Positions 42,546 through 52,634 of a DNA stretch of 64,000 bases are shown here, piece after piece (position 1 is the first letter of the stretch; every line of letters starts with the position of its first letter). The DNA is taken from positions 369,181 through 433,180 of the forward strand of contig JACYLU010000001.1 in the NCBI GenBank assembly GCA_015272325.1, read 5' to 3'. Source of the DNA: Synechococcales cyanobacterium C42_A2020_086. GTDB lineage: Bacteria > Cyanobacteriota > Cyanobacteriia > Elainellales > Elainellaceae. The notes under the pieces are model-generated. The model was not told the DNA's origin. It saw nothing but the letters and a program-made list of their open reading frames with translations, and did no database searches. The position numbers and the translations under genes were made by a program.

Positions 42546-44855
42546 GTGAGCTTGACTCTGAAACTGCCTGAATTGCACTACAACCTAGGACACCTGCTGC
42601 ATCAACAGGGCGACTTTGTGGGTGCAGCTGAGGCGTACCAACAGGCCATTGCGTTGAATCCCAAGTTTGCGGCTGCCTATCACGGCTTAGGCATGGTGCA
42701 AGATGCGCAGGGGCAGCGGGCGGCAGCAATCGCCTCCTATGAGCGGGCCATTGCCCTACAGCCCGATTACGTCAATGCTTATAACAATTTGGGCTGTGTC
42801 CTTGCCCAGGAGCAGCAGTATGACCGCGCCATTCAGATTTACCGTCAGGCTATTGCCCTGCAACCAGATTCGGCAGGATTGTACAACAACTTGGGACAGG
42901 TCTTGTGGCAGCAGGATCCCAGTGCAGCGATGGCCGCCTATCGCCGGGCCCTAGAATTGCAACCCAGCATGCTATCTGCTTCCTACAACCTGGGAAAGCT
43001 CCTCCAGCAACAGGGGCAGCATGAAGCGGCAATTCACTGGTTCCAACCGTTGCTGCAACGGTGTCCCGATGATGTCGCGGCTCAAACGGCTTGCGGGATT
43101 TCGTGGATGGCCCAAGGCGAGATGATTCGCGGATTGCAATGCTTTCAGCGGGCTATTCAGCCCCAATGGTTCTATGTTCAGGCGTATTGCGATTGGGCCG
43201 TTCAGCTATCGGGAGAAGATGCCCTGACCCGAGCCAGACAAGCCTGCGCGGTCTTGCTGCAATCGCTGCGTCCAGCCTTGGCGCTCGGGCAGGCTCAATG
43301 GCAGGCGGCTGTAGCAGCCCTAGGGCAAACCTATCGCTGTTTAGCCGAGCTATTGATGCGCTACGGTGGGTTCCTTTCTTATTGTCAGGCTGAGGCTTAT
43401 TATCAAAAAGCGTTACAGTTGCAGCCCGATGATCTAGAGTTGAATCTGGAGTTAGCCCGCTGTTTACGGCAGCAAGGGCGGTGGGATGCGGCTACAATCC
43501 TGTATCACCGAATTCTAACTTTAGATCCAGATCATCCTGAACCCTATGAGCAGCTCGGGCTATTGTTAGAGCAACAGCGTCGCGAGTCTGAGGCGATTCG
43601 CTATTACCAGCAAGCGTTACGCTGCCGCAACCGCCGCTCTGTACCGGCATCCGCACCTGCACAACCTACACCCGCTCCTGTGGCTGCTCCTCCGTGCGAC
43701 GGGTTAAACTGCCGCACCTGTCTAGCGTCGCTCGAAGCTAGGTTTGCTCCAGTGCAGTTAGAGCCGGGAGTGTACCAGTGTCGTTTCTCTGACTTTAGTT
43801 CTGAACGTTCTGAAAGATCTGAGTATGCAGGCTCTGCAGGCGGCGATCTGAGGCAGCCGCTGGATGCTGTGCTGCAGCTATCTCGCGGACAGGCAAGTAT
43901 TCTTCCTTATCGGAGTGCTTGGCAAGGCTCCAATGCTATGGTGATCAAGGCGGCAGATGGATCGCTGCAACCCGAGGTCTCGCGGGCGTATCCCGGTGAA
44001 TTGCCTACTTGCCAGCAGCCTACTCAACGATTGCAAGCCCTGGCTCAGTATCAGTTCTCACTCGATCAGGTTCCGATAGAGCCGATTGCCGGCACAGTTG
44101 CCGTATTGGCGAGTCTTTCGGGACACACCTATTTCCATTGGATGATTGACCTGCTGCCGCGCCTTGAGCAGTTACGCCGCGGTGGTTTCTCGCTGCAAAA
44201 CGTGGATTGGCTTTGGCTCAATTACACGGATCTGCCGTTTCAGCGGCAAACGCTAGCCGCTCTGGGAATTTCACCAGCTCAAATTCTTTCGAGTGATCAG
44301 CACCCGCACATTCAAGCCGACCTGCTGCTCGTCCCCCCCTTGGCGGGCAACTTGGGATGGTTGGAGCCATGGGCATTGGCATTTTTGCGGCAGTCCTTTT
44401 TGCCATTGGCTGCGGCCGATGCGCCGACCTATGAACGGATCTACATTAGTCGCAGCCATGCTCACCATCGGCGCGTACTGAATGAAGCGCAGGTGTTGGA
44501 ACGGCTCCAGCCTTTGGGCGTTGTGCCGGTAGAGCTAGAGCAGTTGTCGGTTGCCGAGCAGATCGCCCTATTCGCCCATGCCAAGGTGATCATTGCTCCC
44601 CATGGGGGTGGCTTAACGAATATGCTGTTTTGCGCTCCTGGAACCACGATTGTTGAGTTTTTTGCCCCTGATTACGTTCGCTATTACTACTGGGTAATCA
44701 GCCAGCACTTGCGGTTGCACCATTATTATTTGCTGGGTGACGCCTTGAACTGCCAGCCGCTGCGGCGACTCATGTATCCCAATCCGCTGATGGAAGATAT
44801 CTGGGTGAATCTGGCCGCCCTCGATGCCTTGCTGCGCCGCCTCAAAATAGCCTAG
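42546..44855 (+). CDS. TPR protein with C-terminal family 61 glycosyltransferase domain
   Basis: A 769-residue fusion. Residues 8-170 carry about five TPR units (NLGHLLHQQGDFVGAAEAYQ, NAYNNLGCVLAQEQQYDRA), 280-370 two or three more, 385-400 a Cys motif (CDGLNCRTC), and 510-765 a GT61 (DUF563) catalytic domain: SGHTYFHWMIDLLPRLEQL, ISRSHAHHRRVLNEAQVLERL and APHGGGLTNMLFCAPGTTIVE. GT61 includes protein O-glycosyl and xylosyl transferases; TPR arrays fused to a transferase recall the O-GlcNAc transferase plan, where the TPR binds the protein acceptor. It starts with GTG 42546, 54 nt after the RTX gene and on the same strand. No membrane helix. Confidence 0.88.
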   Translation: MSLTLKLPELHYNLGHLLHQQGDFVGAAEAYQQAIALNPKFAAAYHGLGMVQDAQGQRAAAIASYERAIALQPDYVNAYNNLGCVLAQEQQYDRAIQIYRQAIALQPDSAGLYNNLGQVLWQQDPSAAMAAYRRALELQPSMLSASYNLGKLLQQQGQHEAAIHWFQPLLQRCPDDVAAQTACGISWMAQGEMIRGLQCFQRAIQPQWFYVQAYCDWAVQLSGEDALTRARQACAVLLQSLRPALALGQAQWQAAVAALGQTYRCLAELLMRYGGFLSYCQAEAYYQKALQLQPDDLELNLELARCLRQQGRWDAATILYHRILTLDPDHPEPYEQLGLLLEQQRRESEAIRYYQQALRCRNRRSVPASAPAQPTPAPVAAPPCDGLNCRTCLASLEARFAPVQLEPGVYQCRFSDFSSERSERSEYAGSAGGDLRQPLDAVLQLSRGQASILPYRSAWQGSNAMVIKAADGSLQPEVSRAYPGELPTCQQPTQRLQALAQYQFSLDQVPIEPIAGTVAVLASLSGHTYFHWMIDLLPRLEQLRRGGFSLQNVDWLWLNYTDLPFQRQTLAALGISPAQILSSDQHPHIQADLLLVPPLAGNLGWLEPWALAFLRQSFLPLAAADAPTYERIYISRSHAHHRRVLNEAQVLERLQPLGVVPVELEQLSVAEQIALFAHAKVIIAPHGGGLTNMLFCAPGTTIVEFFAPDYVRYYYWVISQHLRLHHYYLLGDALNCQPLRRLMYPNPLMEDIWVNLAALDALLRRLKIA

Positions 44856-44983
44856 ATCCATGGGGCTTGCCCTCAACGCCGCTCGATGTAGCGTAACAAA
44901 ACGTTACTTCCTTGGAAGAGCGCTTTTCAGAAAAATTGCTATCCTCCCAGAGATGCGTGTGACCTCAGAATTCCGTTCGTTGC

Positions 44984-47032
44984 ATGTTTGCTAGCCAGCT
45001 CAACCAAGCCATTGCCGTTTGTGAACAGTCCCTGCGGCGCGGGGTCGGGTTTGATGCTGCCTGTCGTGCTCTGGGCGACCTGCTGCAGGGAGTTGGTTGG
45101 TTTCGGGAGGCAGTCATTTGGCATAGTCGAGCTTTGGAAGCCAAGCCCTATGCAGCGGAAATTTATGCTGGCTTTGGAGCGCTATTTGTGAAACAGCGAG
45201 ACTTGCCGCGTGCCCTCGCCGCCTATAAGCAATCTCTCCGCCTAGATGCTACCTATGCGGAAGCCCATCGCAGTTTGGCTGGGATCTATGCCCAAATGGG
45301 ACAGCGGCAAGAGGAACTGGCCTATCGCTATCGAGCGGTGACGCTGAATCCGCAGTGGGCAACACCTAGCAATCAACTGGTGCTCGGCAATGCCCTGATC
45401 CAGATTGACAAACCGAAGCACGCGATTGATTGCTATCGCCGAGCAATTCGGTTGCGTCCAGATTTTTACGAGGCGTACTATAACTTGGGGGTCGCCGAGA
45501 CCTATCAGCAAAACTGGTCGGCTGCTAAGCAGGCCTTTTTGCGGGTCTTGCAACTCAATCCGCACCATGCTGAAGCACATTACGGTCTGGGCAAACTCGC
45601 AGAACAAAGCCAGGATTTCGCAACGGCGGCTGGGCATTTTCAACGAGCGGCAGAACTTGCCCCCGATTTTGCTAGCGCTTTCTTGAGTTTGGGCGAGGCA
45701 CTGCTGCAGCTCCGCCAATGGCGACGGGCCGCGGTGGCCTGCCAACGGGCCGCTGAACTCAATGCTGACCTGTCCTGGGCACACCACAATTTGGGCTATG
45801 CTCTGCTCAAGTGCCAACGGAGACCACAGGCCTTTGCAGCGCTGTATCGAGCGATTAAGCTCAATCCTGATTATCCCTGGTCATACTACCACTTGGCAGA
45901 AGTCCTGTTGCAGCAACAGCAGTGGGACAAGGCAGTAGCCGTGCTGCTGGCGGCGATTCAACTCCAGCCTGACCTGCTGGCAATGTACCTAAGATTGGGC
46001 TATGCGATGCGGCGGCAGGCTGCTGTAGGGCTAAAGGTAACCATTCGTCGCTATCAACGGGCAGTGCCCCTGAAGCCACAGAATCGTCATTCCGGCTTTT
46101 ATCTGCAGATGGCCAGCCGTCTGCTACAGTTCAAGCAATATACCGGAGCCGTGATTTTTTACAGCCTGGCGTTGCTGCAGGAGCCGGAGAATGAGCAATT
46201 GCGATTACAGCTGCAGCAGGCACTCACCGAAAAACAGCGCCTCGATCAGGAGATTGCCGCCCACCGGCGGGAGATTCAAGAGTATCCTCATCATCACTGG
46301 ATCTACAGCCACTTGGGAAACCTGCTGGCCGATCAAGGAGAGCTAGAGGAAGCCATTGCTCTGCATCAAGCAGCGATTGTCATGCGGGGTTGGCAATGCG
46401 CAGCAGCTCGCAATTACCAATTTACCCACGATTGGTTTACGCACAACATTGCTACTTGGCAGGTGCATCTACAGCCGTTTGCCCATCGACCACGCCTGCA
46501 AATTCTAGAAATCGGCAGTTTTGAAGGCATGTCTGCCTGCTGGCTGCTGGATCATATTTTGACCCATCCTCTAGCACGGCTCACCTGCATCGATCTCTAT
46601 TTTCAAGAGAGCTTCGAGATGAACATTGCTCTGACCGGTGCGGCCGAAAAAGTAACCCAGCTGGTGGGCGATTCTCACCAAATCTTGACCACACTTCCGT
46701 CAGAAACCTATGACGTGATCTACATTGACGGCTGCCATCTGGCAAACCATGTCCATCAGGATGCCGCTTTGTCGTGGCGGCTACTAAAAGTAGGAGGATT
46801 AATGATTTTTGATGACTACGAATGGATCGACACCAGCCATCCAGGACAGGAGACCCACTTGGGAATTGACGCCTTCCTAGCTTCGATGAAAACCCAGATG
46901 ACGGTCGTGCATCAAGGATATCAGGTGATTGTTCAGAAATTAAAACTTCCGATTCAACAGCTTGAAAAACAAACTAAACAGATGTATCCTTCTACGGCAA
47001 TACGAGCGTCTACCTTAGCATCTGTTTCTTGA
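44984..47032 (+). CDS. TPR protein with C-terminal class I methyltransferase domain
   Basis: A 682-residue fusion. About eleven TPR units fill residues 25-465 (AYKQSLRLDATYAEAHRSLA, AIRLRPDFYEAYYNLGVAET). After FTHDWFTHNI near 480 comes a Methyltransf_24-type domain: LQILEIGSFEGMSACWLLD (SAM motif I) near 505, TCIDLYFQESFEMN, YDVIYIDGCHLANHVHQDA near 580 and GGLMIFDDYEW near 605, a metal-type Asp-Asp-Tyr motif. O-methylation of a sugar or protein acceptor is likely. ATG 44984 lies 128 nt after the GT61 gene. A very short hydrophobicity profile rules out membrane anchoring. Confidence 0.87.
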   Translation: MFASQLNQAIAVCEQSLRRGVGFDAACRALGDLLQGVGWFREAVIWHSRALEAKPYAAEIYAGFGALFVKQRDLPRALAAYKQSLRLDATYAEAHRSLAGIYAQMGQRQEELAYRYRAVTLNPQWATPSNQLVLGNALIQIDKPKHAIDCYRRAIRLRPDFYEAYYNLGVAETYQQNWSAAKQAFLRVLQLNPHHAEAHYGLGKLAEQSQDFATAAGHFQRAAELAPDFASAFLSLGEALLQLRQWRRAAVACQRAAELNADLSWAHHNLGYALLKCQRRPQAFAALYRAIKLNPDYPWSYYHLAEVLLQQQQWDKAVAVLLAAIQLQPDLLAMYLRLGYAMRRQAAVGLKVTIRRYQRAVPLKPQNRHSGFYLQMASRLLQFKQYTGAVIFYSLALLQEPENEQLRLQLQQALTEKQRLDQEIAAHRREIQEYPHHHWIYSHLGNLLADQGELEEAIALHQAAIVMRGWQCAAARNYQFTHDWFTHNIATWQVHLQPFAHRPRLQILEIGSFEGMSACWLLDHILTHPLARLTCIDLYFQESFEMNIALTGAAEKVTQLVGDSHQILTTLPSETYDVIYIDGCHLANHVHQDAALSWRLLKVGGLMIFDDYEWIDTSHPGQETHLGIDAFLASMKTQMTVVHQGYQVIVQKLKLPIQQLEKQTKQMYPSTAIRASTLASVS

Positions 47033-47328
47033 TGGATATTCTGGACAGATGACTTTGATAAATGACATTGTGCATTGGTTCGTTTTTCACTTGATTGGGT
47101 CGAATTTTTAATAGCCCCAACGTACTGCTATTGTTCATTGCAGTACCGTCTTTTCCTAAAAGCAAACTGAAAGCAAAGATGGTTTTGGCATCAAAGCTGT
47201 GCCGCGTATTGCTTGCTGTACTACTTTATGTTGCAAATTTATTTCTAAATTTCTAAATTAACTTTCAAGCTGAACTACATCCTGTTTCACATTCGGCATC
47301 ACCCTTTCCACTGCAACTCTGTCGGACC

Positions 47329-50300
47329 ATGATCAACCCATTGCGTCACTATTTCCCAAAGCTACAGCGCCTGCTCGCAATTGCCGATGCACCCATTGAT
47401 TCTCCAGCCCTTGCTGCAGACGATGCGTTCTCTCGTCCATTAGCAATCACAACCTCGACCAAGCCACGGTCGGTCAAGCCCGCCCGCCTCTCCCCTGAGC
47501 CAAACTCGGCTGATCGTTTAGAGCCACCCCGAGAGACCGAGTCGTCGCTATCTGCCGCTGATGCCTCTGCTGCGGCCCTGGATGAGGTCGATTTGTCCCA
47601 GGATGGTTTGGCAGCGCCCGATTGTGCTTCCCCTGATGCAGTTTCTGACTTGCTCGCAGACTTGCTAGAAGGACGGCGGCACCTGCAACGACAAAACTGG
47701 GCGGAAGCCATCGCCTCTTACCGCCGCGTACTGCAACAGGATGCCCACTGCGCGGAAGCCTATCAGGCCCTTGCAGAAGCGCTAACCCAGCAAGGCGATT
47801 GGGCAGAGGCAGCCGCCTGCTATCGGCAAGCCATTGCCTGTGCTCAGCTAGAAGCGGCAGCCAAATATGGGGCTGTTGTTAGTGTTGATAGTGCCGCAGT
47901 TGGCCAGGCGAATACCGAGATGAATGGAGTAGACTCCGATCGAGATGATCTCCTAGATGATCTCGATCTAGATGATCTAGAGATGACTGATCTGGAGATA
48001 AACACCCAATCGCCAAACGAACGATGTCTCCCAGAAAATGATCCTGAGCCAGAACTGCCCAAGCTCGATGATTCAACTTTAGAAAAGCCGGAAGCCTCAA
48101 GTACCGGCGAAAAGGATATCAGCATTCCCTGGTTTGAGCAGGCTACTTTTCATTTGCAGCAAGGTGTTGTGCATTGCAATGCGGGTAATTGGGACGCCGC
48201 GATCGCAGCTTGTCGGCAAGCCCTTACTCAGCTAGAGCCTGAAGCGGTTACAGCGTATCGCACTCTGGGGCGCGCTCTGCAGGGGCAGCAGCAATGGTCA
48301 GCCGCAGAGCAAGCCTACCGCAACGCTCTGGTGATTCAGCCCGACTCCGCCGAAACCCATGCCCGCTTCGCGAGTCTGTGTGCTGAGCAGCAGCGGTGGT
48401 CAGAAGCTGTACACCACTACCAGGAAGCGATTCGGTTGCAGCCCCGCTTTGCCGGAGCCTATTGGAAGCTAGCAGAACTCTGGCAACGGCTCGGCAATAC
48501 TGAGTCAGCGGCAGACTGTTGGCATGCGGCGCTGCAAGTGGAGCCGAATTGGGCAACTGCTCTAGAGCACCTCAAGCTGGGCAACCTGCTGCTGAAGCAG
48601 AACAAACCCAACCCAGCCCTGGATTGCTACCGGCGAGCATCCGATATGGATCCAACGTTAGCCGAGGCCTGGTTCTGTGCTGGCACTGCCCATCGTCAGT
48701 TGGGCGAGGCAACAGCTGCCCTCGATTGCTACCAACAAGCGGTGGTGCAAGCCCCCGAGAATGGAGCGTATTGGGCCGCCCTCGGGCAGACTCTGGCCGA
48801 GCTTGACCGTTGGCAAGAGGCCCTCCCATGTTATCGGCAGCTCGCTTCTCTGGAGTCCTATGCGCTCGAAGGCCTGTTTGGGCTGCGCAACGCTCACACC
48901 AAACTGGGGCAATGGCAGGAAGCCTTACGGTATTCCCAGCAGCTCGTGCGGTTGCAGCCCGAGTCCTGGCAGGTGCATCACGGCTTAGGCGATATTTACA
49001 GTCGCTTGCAGCAGTGGCCAGAAGCCGTTGCGGCTTATCAGCAGGCAATCGCCCTCAATCCTGAATTTTCTTGGTCGCACAATAATTTAGGAGATGCGTT
49101 AATTCAGCTGGAACGTTGGCAGGAGGCAGCAGCAGCGTTTGCCCAGGCGATTACACTCAACCCCGATTTTGCTTGGTCGCATTTCAACCTGGGAGAAGTG
49201 CAAGCGCAACTGCACCGGTGGGATGAGGCGATCGCTGCCTACCGCCGTGCCTTGGAATTGCAGCCCGACCTACCCCACGCCATCCGCAAACTGGGCGATG
49301 CTCTGCAGCAGCGAGCGCAGGCGGACCGGGCAACAGCACTGACTCTATATCTTCAAGGCATTCAGACGAGTCCGGCGGATGTTGAACTCTATCACCGAGC
49401 GTTGGAGTTGCAGCCCAATCATCCCGGTCTTTGTCTGCACTTGGCCAATGTGCTGATGCAAAACAACGAACTCGATGAAGCCATGGTGATCTACCAACTG
49501 AGCCTGCACCTGCAAGCCCAGCAGCAGAACCATGGGTGGCAGGCAGGGGCACGGCAGCCCATCTCGCAACCCGTTGCGGATTATGTTCTCCCTGAACCGG
49601 GCGGGCCTTCGGCTCAGGAACTCACCCAACTGCTTGTCCGTCAAGATGCTCCGGGTTGGGAGTTCTACCAGACTCTAGGCGACAAATTGCAGCTGCATGG
49701 CCGTTTATCTGAAGCCATTGACACCTATCAAAAAGCGATTGCCGCTGACCCGACTCAGGCTCGTTCGCACCATAGTTTGGGAGATGCCCACCTCAAGCTG
49801 AGCCATTGGCAAGACGCGATTACTGCCTATCAGAAGGCTATTAGTCTCAACCCTGACTACTTTTGGTCTCATTACAACCTTGGCGTAGCCTATGGTGAAG
49901 CAGGACAGTGGCAGGAAGCCATTGCGGCCTATCGTCATAGTCAAGGATTAAATCCTAGCCTAAATCTGCCAATCTACGCCATTAAAGAAGCGCTGCTGAA
50001 GCAGTGGGACAGTGTGTTCGCCGAGGCCGATTTGCTGCTGCGTCATGGTAACCGCAAGGGAGCAAGCAGGCTGTACCGCCAAGCCATCGCCCAATATCGC
50101 CAAGGGTTGCCCCTGCCTCAGCCTCTCCATCCCCGTCCGATTCCTACTTCCCCGAATGTATTGCTGATTGTGGATGACCATTTACCACAGTGCGTTCACT
50201 ACCGCGTTCAGCAGAAAATTGAACAGCTAGAGCACATTGGTTTTCCGGTACAATCCTTCCCGCTGCGAGAGATAGCTGCCGCCCGCAACCAGCTCCACTT

Positions 50301-52452
50301 CTGCCATGTGGTGATCTTTTACCGTGTTCCGGCTTTGCCAGATGTCATTGAAACCATCGAATACGCAAAGGCGATTCAAAAGGTGGTGTTTTACGAAATC
50401 GATGATCTGATCTTTGATGAGGAGGCTTACCCTGAGCCACTAGACAGCTACGGCGGCTTGGTTTCCGAGGAACAATATTTAGGTTTAATGCGCGGCACGA
50501 CTCTGTTTCGAGAAGCGATGGCGTTATGCGATTATGCCATTGCCTCAACGCCGTGTTTAGCAGCAGCAATGGAGCCAGTTGTGGCGAAACGCCGCAGTTT
50601 TGTGCATCGCAATGCCCTTGATCAGCTGCATACCAATGCCCTGCACTCTGCTGTCAAGATCGAGCGCGATTACCTATCCATCTTCTACGGCAGCGGCACC
50701 AAGGCCCATGATGCTGATTTCAACCAGCTTGCTGCACCTGCCATCGCTCGGATTCTAGAAGCCTATCCGCAGGTGCGGTTAACGCTAGTGGGCTACGTCA
50801 CGCTCTCTGAGGTACTGCTGCCCTACCGCGACCGCATTGATCGAGTTGATCCCATCCAGGATGTGGAGGTGTACTGGGAGTTCTTGCGGCAAGCCGATAT
50901 CAACATTGCCGTGCTGCAACCCACCCGTACCACCGACTGCAAGAGCGAAATCAAATGGCTGGAAGCGGCTTGTTTCCACATTCCTTCGGTGGTTAGCGCA
51001 ACCCAGACCTATCGAGAGCTACTGCGACCGGGTATTGATGCTCTGTTTGCCAGCACACCAGACGAATGGTTTACGCAGTTGCAGGCTCTGGTGCTCAACC
51101 CGTGCTTGCGCCAAGCTATTGCCCAAGCTGCCCATACGCGAGTTTTGCAAGAGTACAGTGTGCCGGTAATGGCCGAGAACTTGCGACAGGTGATTCAGGC
51201 AGGAATCGCAGATGCTACTCAAGTGGATACTCAAACAAGAATACTTGCCTCATCTCGGTGCCGCAAGCAAAAGCTGCTGATTGTGAATGTGTTTTATCCG
51301 CCGCAAAGTATTGGTGGCGGCACACGAATTGTTAAGGATAACGTGGATGTTCTGTTGGCGGAGTACGGAGATATCTATGATATTTCAGTGTTTACGAGCG
51401 ACGACAATAATCCCACGCCCTATCAAGTGCAGGAATATGTCTACGACGGAGTGCCGGTCACTAAGGTTAGCACGCCAACGCGGGCAGGCATGGACTGGCT
51501 CTATCAAGATGCTACCCTCTACGAGCTATTCACCCAATACCTACAATTCCATCAGCCCGATCTAATTCATTTCCATTGTGTGCAGCGGCTCACGGCATCG
51601 GTCGTGGAAGCAGCAGCCGATCAGGGCATTCCCTATGTCGTGACGCTGCATGATGCTTGGTGGATCTCCGATCATCAGTTTTTGGTGAATGCCAGCGGCG
51701 AAGAATGTGCCGATCAGCAAAACGATCCGCTGATTATTGCCCGAGATACACAGAATCTCCAGGATTCTATGCGGCGGCGGCGCTATCTGAAGCAATGTCT
51801 TGATCGAGCGGGGGCTGTGCTGGCTGTTTCGGAAAACTTTGCCGAGTTCTATCGCCGCAATGGGGTTCCCCAAACGCGCACCAATCGCAATGGCATTTTG
51901 CCTCAGCCCCTATTCCCTCGACAGCCGGCACAGCAGCGCGTTCGTTTGGCTCATGTCGGCGGCATCTCTGCCCACAAAGGCTTCTATCTGCTGAAGCAAG
52001 CGATTGAAGCGGCTCAGCTCTCAAATTGTGAACTGACGGTGATTGATCACGCTCTGAATGTAGGATCGATCCGCCGCGAAAAATGGGGCAGCACGCCGGT
52101 CACCTATCGGGCGAAAGTTCCCCAGGATAAAATGCCTGAATTCTACAGCACGATTGATGTGCTGATCGCACCTTCTACCTGGCGAGAAAGTTTTGGTTTG
52201 GTCACACGGGAAGCAGCGGCTGCCAAGGTATGGGTCGTGGCCTCCAACAAAGGCGCATTGGCTGAAGATCTCTTGCCAGGCGTCAACGGCGATGTCTTCT
52301 CGGCGGATCATCCTGAGGAGCTAGTCCAAATCCTGCAGCGTATCGATCGCCATCCTCATATCTATCAACAGCCTGTATCTATCTCTGTTCCCATTCGGAC
52401 TACGCAGGATCAAGTCAATGAATTAGTTGGTTTTTACCAATCGATTCTCTAG
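47329..52452 (+). CDS. 1707-residue TPR protein with two C-terminal glycosyltransferase modules
   Basis: Order: variable, Ser/Ala/Pro-rich head 1-105; TPR pair 108-170; acidic Asp/Leu-rich linker 195-262; about twelve TPR units 270-700; a second TPR block 755-880; first glycosyltransferase module from about 943 (NVLLIVDDHLPQCVHYRV, FYEIDDLIFDEEAYPEPLD; GT4-like, to about 1295); second GT4 module from about 1313 (LLIVNVFYPPQSIGGGTRIV, YVVTLHDAWWISD, LAHVGGISAHKG and the E-x7-E motif in APSTWRESFGLVTREAAA). Both modules appear complete, so one chain could add two sugars to a TPR-bound acceptor. No signal or membrane helix. ATG 47329 lies 296 nt after the methyltransferase gene. Confidence 0.9.
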   Translation: MINPLRHYFPKLQRLLAIADAPIDSPALAADDAFSRPLAITTSTKPRSVKPARLSPEPNSADRLEPPRETESSLSAADASAAALDEVDLSQDGLAAPDCASPDAVSDLLADLLEGRRHLQRQNWAEAIASYRRVLQQDAHCAEAYQALAEALTQQGDWAEAAACYRQAIACAQLEAAAKYGAVVSVDSAAVGQANTEMNGVDSDRDDLLDDLDLDDLEMTDLEINTQSPNERCLPENDPEPELPKLDDSTLEKPEASSTGEKDISIPWFEQATFHLQQGVVHCNAGNWDAAIAACRQALTQLEPEAVTAYRTLGRALQGQQQWSAAEQAYRNALVIQPDSAETHARFASLCAEQQRWSEAVHHYQEAIRLQPRFAGAYWKLAELWQRLGNTESAADCWHAALQVEPNWATALEHLKLGNLLLKQNKPNPALDCYRRASDMDPTLAEAWFCAGTAHRQLGEATAALDCYQQAVVQAPENGAYWAALGQTLAELDRWQEALPCYRQLASLESYALEGLFGLRNAHTKLGQWQEALRYSQQLVRLQPESWQVHHGLGDIYSRLQQWPEAVAAYQQAIALNPEFSWSHNNLGDALIQLERWQEAAAAFAQAITLNPDFAWSHFNLGEVQAQLHRWDEAIAAYRRALELQPDLPHAIRKLGDALQQRAQADRATALTLYLQGIQTSPADVELYHRALELQPNHPGLCLHLANVLMQNNELDEAMVIYQLSLHLQAQQQNHGWQAGARQPISQPVADYVLPEPGGPSAQELTQLLVRQDAPGWEFYQTLGDKLQLHGRLSEAIDTYQKAIAADPTQARSHHSLGDAHLKLSHWQDAITAYQKAISLNPDYFWSHYNLGVAYGEAGQWQEAIAAYRHSQGLNPSLNLPIYAIKEALLKQWDSVFAEADLLLRHGNRKGASRLYRQAIAQYRQGLPLPQPLHPRPIPTSPNVLLIVDDHLPQCVHYRVQQKIEQLEHIGFPVQSFPLREIAAARNQLHFCHVVIFYRVPALPDVIETIEYAKAIQKVVFYEIDDLIFDEEAYPEPLDSYGGLVSEEQYLGLMRGTTLFREAMALCDYAIASTPCLAAAMEPVVAKRRSFVHRNALDQLHTNALHSAVKIERDYLSIFYGSGTKAHDADFNQLAAPAIARILEAYPQVRLTLVGYVTLSEVLLPYRDRIDRVDPIQDVEVYWEFLRQADINIAVLQPTRTTDCKSEIKWLEAACFHIPSVVSATQTYRELLRPGIDALFASTPDEWFTQLQALVLNPCLRQAIAQAAHTRVLQEYSVPVMAENLRQVIQAGIADATQVDTQTRILASSRCRKQKLLIVNVFYPPQSIGGGTRIVKDNVDVLLAEYGDIYDISVFTSDDNNPTPYQVQEYVYDGVPVTKVSTPTRAGMDWLYQDATLYELFTQYLQFHQPDLIHFHCVQRLTASVVEAAADQGIPYVVTLHDAWWISDHQFLVNASGEECADQQNDPLIIARDTQNLQDSMRRRRYLKQCLDRAGAVLAVSENFAEFYRRNGVPQTRTNRNGILPQPLFPRQPAQQRVRLAHVGGISAHKGFYLLKQAIEAAQLSNCELTVIDHALNVGSIRREKWGSTPVTYRAKVPQDKMPEFYSTIDVLIAPSTWRESFGLVTREAAAAKVWVVASNKGALAEDLLPGVNGDVFSADHPEELVQILQRIDRHPHIYQQPVSISVPIRTTQDQVNELVGFYQSIL

Positions 52453-52634
52453 TTGGCTCTCTCACGAGTTCTTTGTATTTCTGTTTCCTAACTATCTAAT
52501 CCTATTTAGAAAGTCATTTGGACAGAAAGTTTCAATCACTCGCTACAGTCACACCTAGGAAAAACTCCTCCAGCATTTTCATCTTTGCAGCATCTCTCTA
52601 TCAGGTTTCAGAATAACGACTACGGAGAATGATC

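Noticed and set aside
47844..48125. Ser-rich minus-strand frame inside the 1707-residue protein gene
   Set aside because: It mirrors the acidic Asp/Leu linker of the plus-strand protein (GAT/GAC give ATC/GTC), with no start signals.
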